Made by a program: the position numbers and the translations under genes. The notes beneath the pieces are model-generated. The model saw nothing but the letters and a program-made list of their open reading frames with translations, was not told the DNA's origin and made no database searches. 64,000 nt of DNA from Streptomyces sp. NBC_01275 (GTDB taxonomy: Bacteria > Actinomycetota > Actinomycetes > Streptomycetales > Streptomycetaceae). Numbering within the stretch: the stretch's first letter is position 1; each line of letters begins with the position of its first letter. The DNA is taken from assembly GCF_026340655.1 (NCBI RefSeq), contig NZ_JAPEOZ010000001.1, positions 1,984,001 through 2,048,000 of the forward strand. Direction: 5' to 3'. Shown piece after piece: positions 47,772 to 56,612 of the stretch.

Positions 47772-48370
47772 ACCGTGTGGTCCATCCGATCGAGCAGGAG
47801 TCCTTCCGCCGGCTGCGCGCCCGCCTGGACACCTCGCACTTCCCGCCGCTGACCCGGGCGGTCGTCGAGCGGGTCGTCCACTCCGCGGCCGACCTGGAGT
47901 ACGCCTCCGATCTGGTGCTGGACGAGGGCGAGTTGGCGAAGGCCCACGCCGCACTGCACGCCGGCGCGCCCGTGGTCGTGGACGTGGAGATGGTCGCGGC
48001 CGGGATCACCAGGCGCGAGACCGTCTGCCGGCTCAAGGACGCCGAGTCCGGTCCCGGGCTGACGCGTTCGGCGCACGCGATCCGGCTGGCCTACGAGGAG
48101 GTCGGGCCCGGCGCCCTCTGGGTGATCGGCAACGCTCCGACCGCCCTGGAGGAGCTGCTGACGCTCGACGCCTCCCCCGCGCTCGTCATCGGGCTGCCCG
48201 TCGGCTTCGTCGGCGCGGTCGAGTCGAAGGCCGCGCTCCGCGAGAGCGGACTGCCCGCCGTGAGCAACGTGTCCGAGAAGGGCGGGTCGGCGGTCGCCGC
48301 GGCCGCGCTCAACGCCCTGCTGTACCACCCTGTCTCACCTTCCGCTGCGCACCACCAGGAGAAATCGTGA
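47768..48370 (+). CDS. cobH: Precorrin-8X methylmutase CobH/CbiC
   Basis: 200 residues from GTG 47768. The conserved active-site His lies in ERVVHSAADLEYASDL (about residue 37). The later GNAPTALEELLTL, GLPVGFVGAVESK and SNVSEKGGSAVAAAALNALL blocks are diagnostic. It moves the C11 methyl group to C12, forming hydrogenobyrinic (cobyrinic) acid. Start and stop overlap the neighbours. Confidence 0.95.
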   Translation: MNRVVHPIEQESFRRLRARLDTSHFPPLTRAVVERVVHSAADLEYASDLVLDEGELAKAHAALHAGAPVVVDVEMVAAGITRRETVCRLKDAESGPGLTRSAHAIRLAYEEVGPGALWVIGNAPTALEELLTLDASPALVIGLPVGFVGAVESKAALRESGLPAVSNVSEKGGSAVAAAALNALLYHPVSPSAAHHQEKS

Positions 48371-49287
48371 CCACCCCGCCGCCGCCCGCCCTGCTCATCG
48401 CCGGCCATGGCACCCGGGACGACGCCGGGGCCGAGGCGTTCCGCTCCTTCGTCAGGGAGTTGGGGCTCCGCCACCCCGAACTGCCCGTCGCGGGCGGCTT
48501 CATCGAGCTGTCCCCGCCGCCGCTGGGCGAGGCCGTCGCCGAACTGGTGGAGCGGGGCGTACGCCGGTTCGCCGCCGTGCCGCTGATGCTGGTGTCCGCG
48601 GGGCACGCCAAGGGCGACATCCCGGCGGCCCTGTCCCGCGAGAAGGAGCGGCACCCGGGGATCTCGTACACGTACGGACGTCCGCTGGGCCCGCATCCGG
48701 CGCTGCTGAACGTGCTGGAGCGACGGCTCGACGAGGCGCTGGGCACCGTGGGGCGCACGCCGGAGGACCTGGCCGATGTGACCGTGCTGCTGGTGGGGCG
48801 CGGCTCGACGGACCCGGACGCCAACGCCGAGGTGTACAAGGCGGCGCGGCTGCTGTGGGAGGGGCGCGGTTACGCGGGCGTCGAGACGGCGTTCGTGTCG
48901 CTGGCCGCGCCGGACGTGCCGAGCGGGCTCGACCGGTGCGTGAAGCTGGGCGCGCGGCGGATCGTCGTCCTGCCCTACTTCCTGTTCACCGGGATCCTGC
49001 CGGACCGGGTGCGCCAGCAGACCGAGGGCTGGGCGGCCGCGCACCCGGAGGTCGAGGTGCGGTCGGCGGACGTCATCGGTCCCGAGCCCGAGCTGCTCGA
49101 CCTGGTGATGGAGCGGTACCGGGAGGCCGTCGAGGGCGATCTGCGGATGAACTGCGACTCGTGCGTGTACCGCATCGCGCTGCCGGGCTTCGAGGACAGG
49201 GTGGGGCTGCCGCAGCAGCCGCACTTCCACCCGGACGACGACGGCCACCATCACCACCATCACAGTGGGCACGCGCATGCGCACTGA
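48367..49287 (+). CDS. cbiX: CbiX-type sirohydrochlorin cobalto-/ferrochelatase with His-rich tail
   Basis: 306 residues from GTG 48367. Two CbiX/SirB lobes are present. The first (about 8-125) has the metal-binding AGHGTRD (His14) and VSAGHAKGDIP (His80) motifs. In the second (about 135-255) the corresponding sites read VGRGSTDPDAN and LFTGILPDR, without the His residues. A short MNCDSCVYR Cys motif and a C-terminal His-rich run (seven consecutive-type His after HFHPDDD, then HAHAH) follow. It inserts Co2+ or Fe2+ into sirohydrochlorin. Confidence 0.92.
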   Translation: MTTPPPPALLIAGHGTRDDAGAEAFRSFVRELGLRHPELPVAGGFIELSPPPLGEAVAELVERGVRRFAAVPLMLVSAGHAKGDIPAALSREKERHPGISYTYGRPLGPHPALLNVLERRLDEALGTVGRTPEDLADVTVLLVGRGSTDPDANAEVYKAARLLWEGRGYAGVETAFVSLAAPDVPSGLDRCVKLGARRIVVLPYFLFTGILPDRVRQQTEGWAAAHPEVEVRSADVIGPEPELLDLVMERYREAVEGDLRMNCDSCVYRIALPGFEDRVGLPQQPHFHPDDDGHHHHHHSGHAHAH

Positions 49288-50341
49288 CGGGGACCACGAT
49301 CTGCGCCATCACGGGGACGCCGAGGTGCGCGACGACGGCTCGGCGCTGGTCGACCTCGCCGTGAACGTCCGCGCCGACACGCCCCCGCGCTGGCTGCGCG
49401 AGCACATCGCCGCCTCCCTGGGCTCGCTCGCGGCCTACCCGGACGGGCGGGCCGCGCGGGCCGCGGTGGCGGCGCGGCACGGGCTGCCGCCGGAGCGGGT
49501 GCTGCTGACGGCGGGCGCGGCGGAGGCGTTCGTGCTGCTCGCCCGCGCCCTGAAGGTCCGTCGGCCGGTCGTCGTGCACCCGCAGTTCACGGAGCCCGAG
49601 GCGGCGCTGCGGGATGCCGGGCACAGCGTGGAGCGGGTGGTGCTGCGGGCCGAGGACGGCTTCCGGCTGGATCCGGCGGCCGTCCCCGAGGAGGCCGACC
49701 TGGTGGTGGTCGGCAACCCGACCAACCCGACGTCGGTGCTGCACCCGGCGACGACGCTCGCCCGGCTGGCCCGGATCGGGCGGACGCTGGTGGTCGACGA
49801 GGCGTTCATGGACGCGGTGCCGGGCGAGCGCGAGTCCCTCGCCGAACGGACCGACGTGCCGGGTCTGGTGGTGCTGCGCAGCCTGACGAAGACCTGGGGC
49901 CTTGCGGGGCTGCGGATCGGCTACGTCCTCGCCGCCCCGGAGACGATCGCCGAGCTGGAGCGCGCCCAGCCGTTGTGGCCGGTGTCCACTCCGGCGCTGG
50001 CGGCGGCGGAGGCGTGCGTGTCCCCCCAGGCGCTCGCCGAGGCGGCCCACGCGGCCCGTCGCGGCGCGGCCGACCGGGCCCATCTGGTGGCGGGACTCAC
50101 CGAGTTCGGCCCGGACGGGCTGCGGGTCGTGGAGCCCGCCGAGGGCCCCTTCGTCCTCGTACGGCTGCCCGGGGCCGCCGCCGTCCGCCGACAGCTGCGC
50201 GCCCTGGGGTTCGCGGTCCGGCGCGGGGACACCTTCCCGGGGCTCGACGAGGAGTGGCTGCGCCTCGCGGTCCGGGACCGGACGACGGTGAACCGCTTCC
50301 TCCAGGCGCTGGACCAGGCGTTGACGGTGACCCGGGGGTAA
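49265..50341 (+). CDS. cobC: CobC-type PLP-dependent enzyme (L-threonine-O-3-phosphate decarboxylase family)
   Basis: 358 residues from GTG 49265, or 354 from ATG 49277; either start overlaps the His-tail codons of cbiX. It is a fold-type I aminotransferase-like protein: VVVGNPTNPTSVLHP, VVDEAFMDAVPGE, and the PLP lysine in LRSLTKTWGLAGLRIGY. In the pathway such proteins supply aminopropanol (phosphate) for cobD or act in nucleotide-loop assembly. Relatives in mycobacteria are annotated CobC. It is the last gene of the second cob operon, ended by a strong hairpin. Confidence 0.88.
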   Translation: MGTRMRTDGDHDLRHHGDAEVRDDGSALVDLAVNVRADTPPRWLREHIAASLGSLAAYPDGRAARAAVAARHGLPPERVLLTAGAAEAFVLLARALKVRRPVVVHPQFTEPEAALRDAGHSVERVVLRAEDGFRLDPAAVPEEADLVVVGNPTNPTSVLHPATTLARLARIGRTLVVDEAFMDAVPGERESLAERTDVPGLVVLRSLTKTWGLAGLRIGYVLAAPETIAELERAQPLWPVSTPALAAAEACVSPQALAEAAHAARRGAADRAHLVAGLTEFGPDGLRVVEPAEGPFVLVRLPGAAAVRRQLRALGFAVRRGDTFPGLDEEWLRLAVRDRTTVNRFLQALDQALTVTRG

Positions 50342-50359
50342 GCGGAACCGCTCCCAGGG

Positions 50360-50414
50360 GGCCGTGGTGGACAGTGGCCCGGCGTGCCGCGCCGCTCCAC
50401 TGTCCATCACGGCC
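50360..50414. terminator. Bidirectional 18-bp hairpin between cobC and the wall-protein gene
   Basis: GGCCGTGGTGGACAGTGG (50360-50377) pairs with CCACTGTCCATCACGGCC (50397-50414), with one mismatch at DNA level that is G-U in RNA. It lies between convergent genes. Confidence 0.85.
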
Positions 50415-50423
50415 TCCGGTCGG

Positions 50424-51401
50424 TCAGCCTCGGCGGCGGCGGGCCAGAGCCACCGCTCCCCCGCCCGCGACCAGCAGCGCCGCGGCCCCGCCGGCGATGT
50501 ACGGCGTCATCGTGCTCCCGCCGGTCTGCGCCAGGTCCGCCTGCGCGGGCGCGCCCTGGGGCTTGACGTCGGCGGCCGGTGCGGCGCTCGGCCCGGACGC
50601 CTGCTCCTGACCGTGCCCGGCTTCCCCGGCTTCCTGCCCTGTCTCCTGCTCTTGTCCCGGCTCCGGCTCCCGTTTCCGTGCGGAGGGGGCCTCGCAGGTC
50701 GCCTTCGCGAGGGTCAGAGTGCCATGGACCTCGGCGACGTTGAGGTTCAACGGGTTGAGCGAGACGGTGAGTTCGAGGGCGGTGGCGGCGGCCGTACGCG
50801 AGGTGGTCTCGCGCTTCGACAGGTCGAGGCGGACCTCGCCCACGCCCGGTACCTTCACATCCGTCGTGCCCCCGGTGCTCACCGAGACCTTCTTGCCCAG
50901 GACGGTCACCGAGCCGAGCAGGTTGGACTCGGCGACCGGGGTCTTGCCGGCCTCGCAGGTCGCCTTCGAGGTGACCGTGCCGACCTCGACGACCGAGAGC
51001 AGGGGAAGGCCGGGGACGTGCAGCTTGGCGTGGGCGAGGCGGGTGGACGCCTCGGCCTTGGCGTCGTCGACCGTCGCCTCGGCCTCGGCGACCTCGGCGC
51101 GCAGCACGCTGAACGGCCTTCCGCCGTCGACCCCGTCCAACTCGGCGGTCAGCGCGGTCCGTTCGGCGCTCTTCGGGGCCCGCACCTCGTTGAGGGAGAC
51201 GGCGAGCGGGACGTGGACGGTCTTGTTGAGCAGGGCCACGTCGAGGCCGGTGCGCAGGACGGCGGCGCTCGCGCGCCCCTGGTCGTCACTCGCGTGGGCG
51301 GAGCCCGCCGCGGCCAGGGCCGCGGGACCTGCGGCCAGGGTCGCGGCCGCCACGACGGTGACGCAACGGCGTGCGGGCATGCGGAAGTCGATGCTGTGCA
51401 A
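50424..51401 (-). CDS. SCO1860-type LAxTG-anchored surface protein
   Basis: I place the start at TTG 51401 because GGGGG lies about 9 nt upstream; an ATG at 51380 would also leave the signal peptide intact. Residues include a basic start (MPARRC) and the signal core VTVVAAATLAAGPAALAAAGSA. The mature region is beta-rich with two Cys (SKATCEAG and AKATCEAP). A Pro/Glu/Gln-rich spacer follows, then LAQTG, a hydrophobic helix (YIAGGAAALLVAGGGAVALA) and RRRR. This is the LAxTG sorting signal used by streptomycete class E sortases. The function is unknown. Confidence 0.82.
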   Translation of the reverse strand: MHSIDFRMPARRCVTVVAAATLAAGPAALAAAGSAHASDDQGRASAAVLRTGLDVALLNKTVHVPLAVSLNEVRAPKSAERTALTAELDGVDGGRPFSVLRAEVAEAEATVDDAKAEASTRLAHAKLHVPGLPLLSVVEVGTVTSKATCEAGKTPVAESNLLGSVTVLGKKVSVSTGGTTDVKVPGVGEVRLDLSKRETTSRTAAATALELTVSLNPLNLNVAEVHGTLTLAKATCEAPSARKREPEPGQEQETGQEAGEAGHGQEQASGPSAAPAADVKPQGAPAQADLAQTGGSTMTPYIAGGAAALLVAGGGAVALARRRRG

Positions 51402-51579
51402 GGGTGGGACCCCCAGAAGAGAACGCTTCGGGACCCGGCAAGAATCGCGCACGAGGCGTGAACGGTCAGCAAGCTGACGCGAGTTCACTCCAACGTGAGA
51501 TTTTCGTGCACTTCTTCGAATCTGACGGCACACATGTTCTCCACAGCCGCCCGCGCCCCCTCCTTGAGCACGGCCCGAT

Positions 51580-52677
51580 TCAGCGCATGACCTTCCCGTT
51601 CAGCACCACCCGGCGCGGAGCCGCCAGGACGCGCACGTCCGCGCGCGGGTCGCTCTCGTACACCACCAGGTCCGCCGGTGCGCCCTCGTCCAGGCCGGGG
51701 CGGCCGAGCCAGGCGCGGGCCCGCCAGGCGGTCGCCGCCAGCGCGTCGAGGGCCGGGATGCCCGCCGTGACCAGTTCGGCGACCTCGGCCGCGACCAGGC
51801 CGTGCGGGAGGGTGCCGCCGGCGTCCGTGCCGACGAAGACCGGGATGCCGGCGTCGTAGGCGGCGCGGACGGTGTCGTAGCGGCGGGCGTGCAGTCGGCG
51901 GATGTGGGCCGACCACCGCGGGAACCTGGCCTCGCCGCCGGCCGCGAGGTCGGGGAACGTGGCGATGTTGACCAGCGTCGGGACGATCGCGACACCGCGC
52001 TCGGCGAACAGCGGGATCAGCTCCTGCGTGAGCCCCGTCGCGTGCTCGATGCAGTCGATGCCCGACTCGACCAGGTCGCGCAGCGAGTCCTCGGCGAAGC
52101 AGTGGGCCGTCACCCTCGCGCCCAGCCGGTGGGCCTCCGCGATGGCCGCCGCGGCCGCGTCCCGGGGCCAGCTGGGGGCCAGGTCGCCCAGGTCGCGGTC
52201 GATCCAGTCGCCGACCAGCTTGACCCAGCCGTCGCCGCGCCGGGCCTCCTGAGCGACGTACGCCACCAGGTCGTCGGGCTCGATCTCGTGGGCGTAGCCC
52301 CGGACGTAGCGGCGGGTGCGGGCGATGTGCCGGCCGGCCCGGACGATCTTCGGGAGGTCGTCGCGGTCGTCGGTCCAGCGGGTGTCGGAGGGGGAGCCGG
52401 CGTCGCGGATCAGCAGGGTGCCCGCCTCGCGGTCGGTCAGCGCCTGCTTCTCCGCGACGTCCACGCCGACCGGGCCGTGCGGGCCGAGGCCCACATGGCA
52501 GTGGGCGTCGACGAGGCCGGGCAGCGCCCAGCCCTCCACGGTCCGCAGGTCACGGGCGCCGACGGGACGGTCGTAGGAGACACGGCCGTCGATCACCCAG
52601 AGTTCGTCGTGGACCTGGTCCTCGGCCGGGCCGGCGAGGACCCGTCCCTTCACGTGCAGCACCGCCTGATCGCTCAT
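51580..52677 (-). CDS. Amidohydrolase family protein (imidazolonepropionase/prolidase-like)
   Basis: 365 residues from ATG 52677. It is a metal-dependent TIM-barrel hydrolase: LPGLVDAHCHVGLG (His-x-His), VTAHCFAEDSLRDL and CIEHATGL (further His ligands), and GTDAGGTLPHGL (catalytic Asp). The small beta-sandwich strands come from both termini. It starts 10 nt after the amino-acid ABC ATPase stop, on the same strand, so it belongs to that operon and may hydrolyse the imported compound. The substrate is unknown. Confidence 0.85.
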   Translation of the reverse strand: MSDQAVLHVKGRVLAGPAEDQVHDELWVIDGRVSYDRPVGARDLRTVEGWALPGLVDAHCHVGLGPHGPVGVDVAEKQALTDREAGTLLIRDAGSPSDTRWTDDRDDLPKIVRAGRHIARTRRYVRGYAHEIEPDDLVAYVAQEARRGDGWVKLVGDWIDRDLGDLAPSWPRDAAAAAIAEAHRLGARVTAHCFAEDSLRDLVESGIDCIEHATGLTQELIPLFAERGVAIVPTLVNIATFPDLAAGGEARFPRWSAHIRRLHARRYDTVRAAYDAGIPVFVGTDAGGTLPHGLVAAEVAELVTAGIPALDALAATAWRARAWLGRPGLDEGAPADLVVYESDPRADVRVLAAPRRVVLNGKVMR

Positions 52678-52687
52678 GCCCGGCACC

Positions 52688-53470
52688 TTAGTCAAGCCGC
52701 TCCTGCGGCTCCTCCTCCACCTCCGCCATCGCGGGGTCGAGGAGGCGGGAGAGGAAGTGGCGGGTGCGTTCGTGGCCGGGGGCGCCGATGACCTGGGCGG
52801 GGGCGCCGTCCTCGACGACGACTCCGCCGTCCATGAAGACGACCCGGTCGGCGACCTCGCGGGCGAAGGTCATCTCATGGGTGACGACCATCATCGTCAT
52901 GCCCTCGTTCGCCAGCATGCGCATGACCGCGAGGACGTCCCCGACCAGCTCCGGGTCGAGCGCCGAGGTCGGCTCGTCGAAGAGCATCACCTCGGGGCCC
53001 ATGGCGAGGGCCCGGGCGATGGCGACACGCTGCTGCTGACCGCCGGAGAGGGAGGCGGGGTAGGCGTCCGCCTTCTCCGACAGGCCCACGCGGGCCAGGT
53101 TCTCGGCGGCGATCCGGGCGGCCTCGGCCTTGCCCCGGCGCAGCACCCGGCGCTGCGGAAGCGTGAGGTTCTCGGTCACCGAGAGGTGCGGGAAGAGGTT
53201 GAACTGCTGGAAGACCATGCCGATACGCCGGCGTACGGCGTCGATGTCGACGTCCGGGTCGGTGAGTTCGGCGCCGCCGACGAAGATCTGGCCCTTGGTG
53301 GGCTCTTCGAGCAGGTTCACACAGCGCAGCAGCGTCGACTTGCCGGAGCCGGACGGGCCGATGACGCAGACGACCTCGCCCTGGCCGATCTCCAGGTCGA
53401 TGCCCCGCAGAACCTCGTTGGCGCCGAACGACTTGTGCAGACCGCGTACTTCGATCTCCGGTCGGCTCAT
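52688..53470 (-). CDS. Polar amino-acid ABC transporter ATP-binding protein
   Basis: 260 residues from ATG 53470. Walker A is [15 protein letters not shown], the Q-loop [14 protein letters not shown], the signature [14 protein letters not shown] and Walker [15 protein letters not shown], with the TVVTHEM-type H-loop ([10 protein letters not shown]). The sequence is typical of the GlnQ/HisP polar-amino-acid class. The start overlaps the permease stop by 4 bp (ATGA). The operon order is binding protein, permease, ATPase, amidohydrolase. Confidence 0.93.
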   Translation of the reverse strand: MSRPEIEVRGLHKSFGANEVLRGIDLEIGQGEVVCVIGPSGSGKSTLLRCVNLLEEPTKGQIFVGGAELTDPDVDIDAVRRRIGMVFQQFNLFPHLSVTENLTLPQRRVLRRGKAEAARIAAENLARVGLSEKADAYPASLSGGQQQRVAIARALAMGPEVMLFDEPTSALDPELVGDVLAVMRMLANEGMTMMVVTHEMTFAREVADRVVFMDGGVVVEDGAPAQVIGAPGHERTRHFLSRLLDPAMAEVEEEPQERLD

Positions 53471-54300
53471 TTCACGGCCTCCTGTGCCTTGGCCTCCATA
53501 CGGCGCACGACGAAGCCGAGCGGGACGGTCACCAGCAGATAGCACAGGCCGGCGACCAGGATCGGCGTGGAGTTGGCGGTCGTGCTGGCCAGGTCACGGC
53601 CGTACTTGGACAGTTCGCGCTCCTCCAGGGTCACACCGAGCAGCAGCACGAGGGAGGAGTCCTTGAAGAGCATGATGAGTTCGTTGGTGAGCGGCGGGAG
53701 GATGATCCGGAACGCCTGCGGGATGACGACCGAGACCATCGCGCGGGCGGGCGAGAAGCCCAGCGAACGGGCCGCCTCCGTCTGCCCCTTGGGCACCGCC
53801 TGGATGCCCGCGCGGAACGTCTCCGCCATGTACGCGGCCCCGATCAGGCCGAGACCGAGCGCGGCCTTGCCGTAGGTGCCGCCGACGATCTCCGTGCCGG
53901 GGAAGGCCAGCGGCACGGCCACGCCGATGAACACGAAGATCAGCAGGGCGGGCAGGCCGCGGAAGATCTCGATGTAGACGCCGGCCACCCAGCGGTACGG
54001 GCCGACGGAGGACAGCCGCATCAGCGCGACGACCAGCCCGAGCGCCAGCCCGAGGGCGAAGCCGGACACCGTGTACAGCACGGTGTTCTTCAACGCGAGC
54101 GTGAGCACGTCCGGGAACATCTGCCGGGCGATGTCCCACTGGGCGAACTGGTTCTTCAGCCGCCCCCAGTCGGCCGTGACCGCGAACACGATCACGGCGG
54201 CGACGAAGACGACGTACTGCGCACCACGCGAGAGGCTGCGCTTCTGACGTCTGGTCAGACCCTTTTTGCGAGGCTGGAGTCGTACGTCCGTATCGGCCAT
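53467..54300 (-). CDS. Polar amino-acid ABC transporter permease
   Basis: 277 residues with an N-terminal basic region ([13 protein letters not shown]) and about five or six TM segments. The cytoplasmic EAA loop, [20 protein letters not shown], marks the HisM/GlnP family. Only one permease gene is present, so it probably homodimerises. It lies 4 nt after the binding-protein gene. Confidence 0.92.
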   Translation of the reverse strand: MADTDVRLQPRKKGLTRRQKRSLSRGAQYVVFVAAVIVFAVTADWGRLKNQFAQWDIARQMFPDVLTLALKNTVLYTVSGFALGLALGLVVALMRLSSVGPYRWVAGVYIEIFRGLPALLIFVFIGVAVPLAFPGTEIVGGTYGKAALGLGLIGAAYMAETFRAGIQAVPKGQTEAARSLGFSPARAMVSVVIPQAFRIILPPLTNELIMLFKDSSLVLLLGVTLEERELSKYGRDLASTTANSTPILVAGLCYLLVTVPLGFVVRRMEAKAQEAVK

Positions 54301-54304
54301 GGGG

Positions 54305-55168
54305 TCAGGAGGCCGAGGCGGAGGCCGAAGGGGCGGCGGCGGACTCGTCGTAGGGGCCGATCCACTTCTCGTACAGCGTCTTGTACGTGCCGTCCGCCTT
54401 GGCGGCGGCCAGCGCCTTGTTGATCGCGGCGACCAGCTCGGCGTTGCCCTTCTTCACCGTGAAGCCGTACTGCTCACCGGTGTTGAGGTTGTCGACGACC
54501 TTGAAGGCGTCGGCGTTCGCCTTGTCCTTCAGCCAGCCCTGGACGACCGGGTAGTCGATGACGACGGCCTTGACCTGGCCGGTGCGCAGGCCGTTGAGGA
54601 CGGCGTCGGAGGACTCGAAGGAGACCGGGTCGAAGCCCTGCTTCTTGGCGTAGTCCTCGCCGGTGGTCTGCGCCTGCGCGCCGAGCTTGACGTCCTTGGC
54701 CTTCACGTCGGCCAGCGAGTTCACCCCGCTGTTCTTGTCGACCAGAACGGCCTGGGTGGCGTCGAAGTAGGGGTCGGAGAAGTCGACGTTCTTCTTGCGC
54801 TCCGCGGTGATGGTCATGCCGGCCGCGGCCAGGTCGCACTCGCCGGAGTTGAGGAAGGCGCCGGTCTTGAAGTTCTCGAACGGCGTGTCGAGGATCTGCT
54901 GCTTCACGCCGAGGTCCTTGGCGACCAGGTCGATGAGCGACACGTCGAAGCCCTGCACCTTGCCGTCGATCTCCGACTGGAAGGGCGGGTAGGGCAGATG
55001 GGTGCAGGTGGTGAGCTGCCCCGCCTTGACGAGTTCGACCCCGCCGGCGGCGGTCTTGGAACCGCTGCCGCCGCTGTCGCTCGACGTACAGGCGGCCACG
55101 AGCATCAGCGCGGCCGTCGCGGTGCCGGCGGCCAGGACATGGGTCCGGCGCCCGGGGAACGTGTTCAA
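54305..55168 (-). CDS. Amino-acid ABC transporter substrate-binding lipoprotein
   Basis: 287 residues from TTG 55168, with GGAAGG upstream. It has a lipoprotein signal with lipobox LVAAC (Cys27), followed by a Ser/Gly linker. The solute-binding fold of the polar amino-acid class is visible: TCTHLPYPPFQSEIDGKVQG, GFDVSLIDLVAKDLG, CDLAAAGMTITAERKKNVDF and the C-terminal GTYKTLYEKWIG. The ligand cannot be assigned. It is the first gene of the operon, from the promoter at 55213-55241. Confidence 0.92.
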   Translation of the reverse strand: MNTFPGRRTHVLAAGTATAALMLVAACTSSDSGGSGSKTAAGGVELVKAGQLTTCTHLPYPPFQSEIDGKVQGFDVSLIDLVAKDLGVKQQILDTPFENFKTGAFLNSGECDLAAAGMTITAERKKNVDFSDPYFDATQAVLVDKNSGVNSLADVKAKDVKLGAQAQTTGEDYAKKQGFDPVSFESSDAVLNGLRTGQVKAVVIDYPVVQGWLKDKANADAFKVVDNLNTGEQYGFTVKKGNAELVAAINKALAAAKADGTYKTLYEKWIGPYDESAAAPSASASAS

Positions 55169-55212
55169 GGCGGGCCTTCCTGTCAGAGAACTGTGGGTTC
55201 TGATGGCTTCTG

Positions 55213-55241
55213 ATTATAAGGAGAAGTTTGAGGCTCTCAAA
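55213..55241 (-). promoter_or_regulatory. Sigma-70-type promoter with palindrome over the -35 box
   Basis: On the leftward strand TTGAGA (55240-55235) and TATAAT (55218-55213) are separated by 16 nt and point at the binding-protein gene, giving a leader of about 38 nt. The -35 box lies within the perfect palindrome TTTGAG-n3-CTCAAA (55227-55241), a likely repressor operator. The divergent aminotransferase start is 114 bp away. Confidence 0.72.
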
Positions 55242-55354
55242 TTAAACCGATGGCCATGGGGCCGTTCGACCTAAGAAGTAACCAGCGGGGAGGGTGGGGT
55301 AGGTGCCGGTTACTCTCGTCATCTGTACCCCGTGAGCGAAGAGAGACCACCGCC

Positions 55355-56455
55355 GTGACCCACCCGTTCCTGGACCTGGCCCCGTTGAGCGCCGCCCGCT
55401 TCGCGTCGATCGAGGACCGCGTGGCGCGTCTGCTGCACACCGAGCAGGACGTCGTGATCATGCAGGGCGAGGCGCTGCTGCCGCTGGAGGGCGCGATCCG
55501 CGGTACCGCCGGTCCGGGCACGACCGCGCTGAACGTGATCACCGGCCCCTACGGGCAGACCTTCGGCGACTGGTTGCGGGACTGCGGCGCGACGGTGATC
55601 GACCTGGCGGCGCCCTTCCACACGGCGGTCACGGCCGCGCAGATCCGGGAGGCGTTCGCCGAGCACCCGGAGATCGACTTCGTCTCGCTGGTCCACGCGG
55701 AGGCGGCGACCGGGAACACCAACCCGGTCGCCGAGATCGGCGAGGCCGTACGGGAGCACGGCGCGCTGTTCTACCTGGACGCGGTCGCCTCCGTCGGCGC
55801 GGAGCCGGTGCTGCCGGACGCGTGGGGCGTGGACCTGTGCGTGATCGGGGCGCAGAAGGCGATGGGCGGCCCGGCGGGCGTGTCGGCGGTGTCGGTGAGC
55901 GAGCGGGCGTGGGCCCGGATGGCCGCGAACCCGAGGGCGCCGCGCCGCTCGTACCTCTCCCTCCTCGACTGGAAGGAGCGCTGGATCGACGGCGGCCGCA
56001 AGGCCCTGCTGCACGCGCCGGCGCAGCTGGAGATGCTGGCTCTGGAGGCGTGCGTCGAGCGGATCGAGGCGGAGGGCCTGGACACGGTGACGGCCCGGCA
56101 CGCGTCCGCCGCGAGGGCGACCCGCGCGGGCGCGGTGGCCCTGGGCGGCGGCCTGGAGCCGTACGTGCACCAGGCGACGGAGGCGGCCCCGGTCGCCACC
56201 ACCCTGCGCACCCCGTCGACCGTCGCGGCATCGGCCCTGGTGACCCGGGCCCTGCAGAGCGACCCGGCGTTGCCGCTGGCCGCGGGCGGAGGCGCCCTGG
56301 CCAAGGAGATGATCCGCGTCAACCACTACGGCGCGGACGCGACCCCGGGGGCGGTCCGCAACAGTCTGACCGCACTGGGCGCCGCGCTGGCGGAGGCGGG
56401 GCTGGACGTGGATGTGGTGGGGGCGTTGCGGGCGGCGGAGCGGGCTTGGGGGTAG
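55355..56455 (+). CDS. Class V PLP-dependent aminotransferase (alanine-glyoxylate type)
   Basis: 366 residues from GTG 55355 with GAAGAGAGA upstream. Fold-type I, class V: FVSLVHAEAATGNTNPV near the cofactor ring, FYLDAVASVGAEPV, and the Schiff-base lysine in IGAQKAMGGPAGVS. It resembles alanine/serine-glyoxylate aminotransferases such as PucG-type enzymes. It is divergent from the amino-acid ABC operon, whose palindromic operator lies between the two, so co-regulation in amine or amino-acid catabolism is plausible. Confidence 0.85.
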   Translation: MTHPFLDLAPLSAARFASIEDRVARLLHTEQDVVIMQGEALLPLEGAIRGTAGPGTTALNVITGPYGQTFGDWLRDCGATVIDLAAPFHTAVTAAQIREAFAEHPEIDFVSLVHAEAATGNTNPVAEIGEAVREHGALFYLDAVASVGAEPVLPDAWGVDLCVIGAQKAMGGPAGVSAVSVSERAWARMAANPRAPRRSYLSLLDWKERWIDGGRKALLHAPAQLEMLALEACVERIEAEGLDTVTARHASAARATRAGAVALGGGLEPYVHQATEAAPVATTLRTPSTVAASALVTRALQSDPALPLAAGGGALAKEMIRVNHYGADATPGAVRNSLTALGAALAEAGLDVDVVGALRAAERAWG

Positions 56456-56526
56456 GGGGCGGGCCCGGGGGAGCGGTCGGGCGCGGCCTGCCGGGGGCGG
56501 CCGACCGGCCGTTCGCCCTGAGCACC

Positions 56527-56562
56527 CCCACGCCCACGCCCACACCCACACCCACACCCACG
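56527..56562. repeat. Hexanucleotide CCCACR repeat, six units
   Basis: CCCACG, CCCACG, CCCACA, CCCACA, CCCACA, CCCACG run without gaps in the gap between the aminotransferase and the GNAT gene. It is simple-sequence DNA with no clear function. Confidence 0.9.
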
Positions 56563-56612
56563 CCGGGCATGGTGTACCTGTCGGTTTCTACGTTCAGCAG
56601 TGGGGGTGCCGC

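Noticed and set aside
48367..49287. His-rich tail of CbiX as an expression tag or assembly artefact
   Set aside because: The His run is mixed with Asp, Gly and Ala codons and overlaps the next gene; metal-rich tails occur naturally in CbiX.
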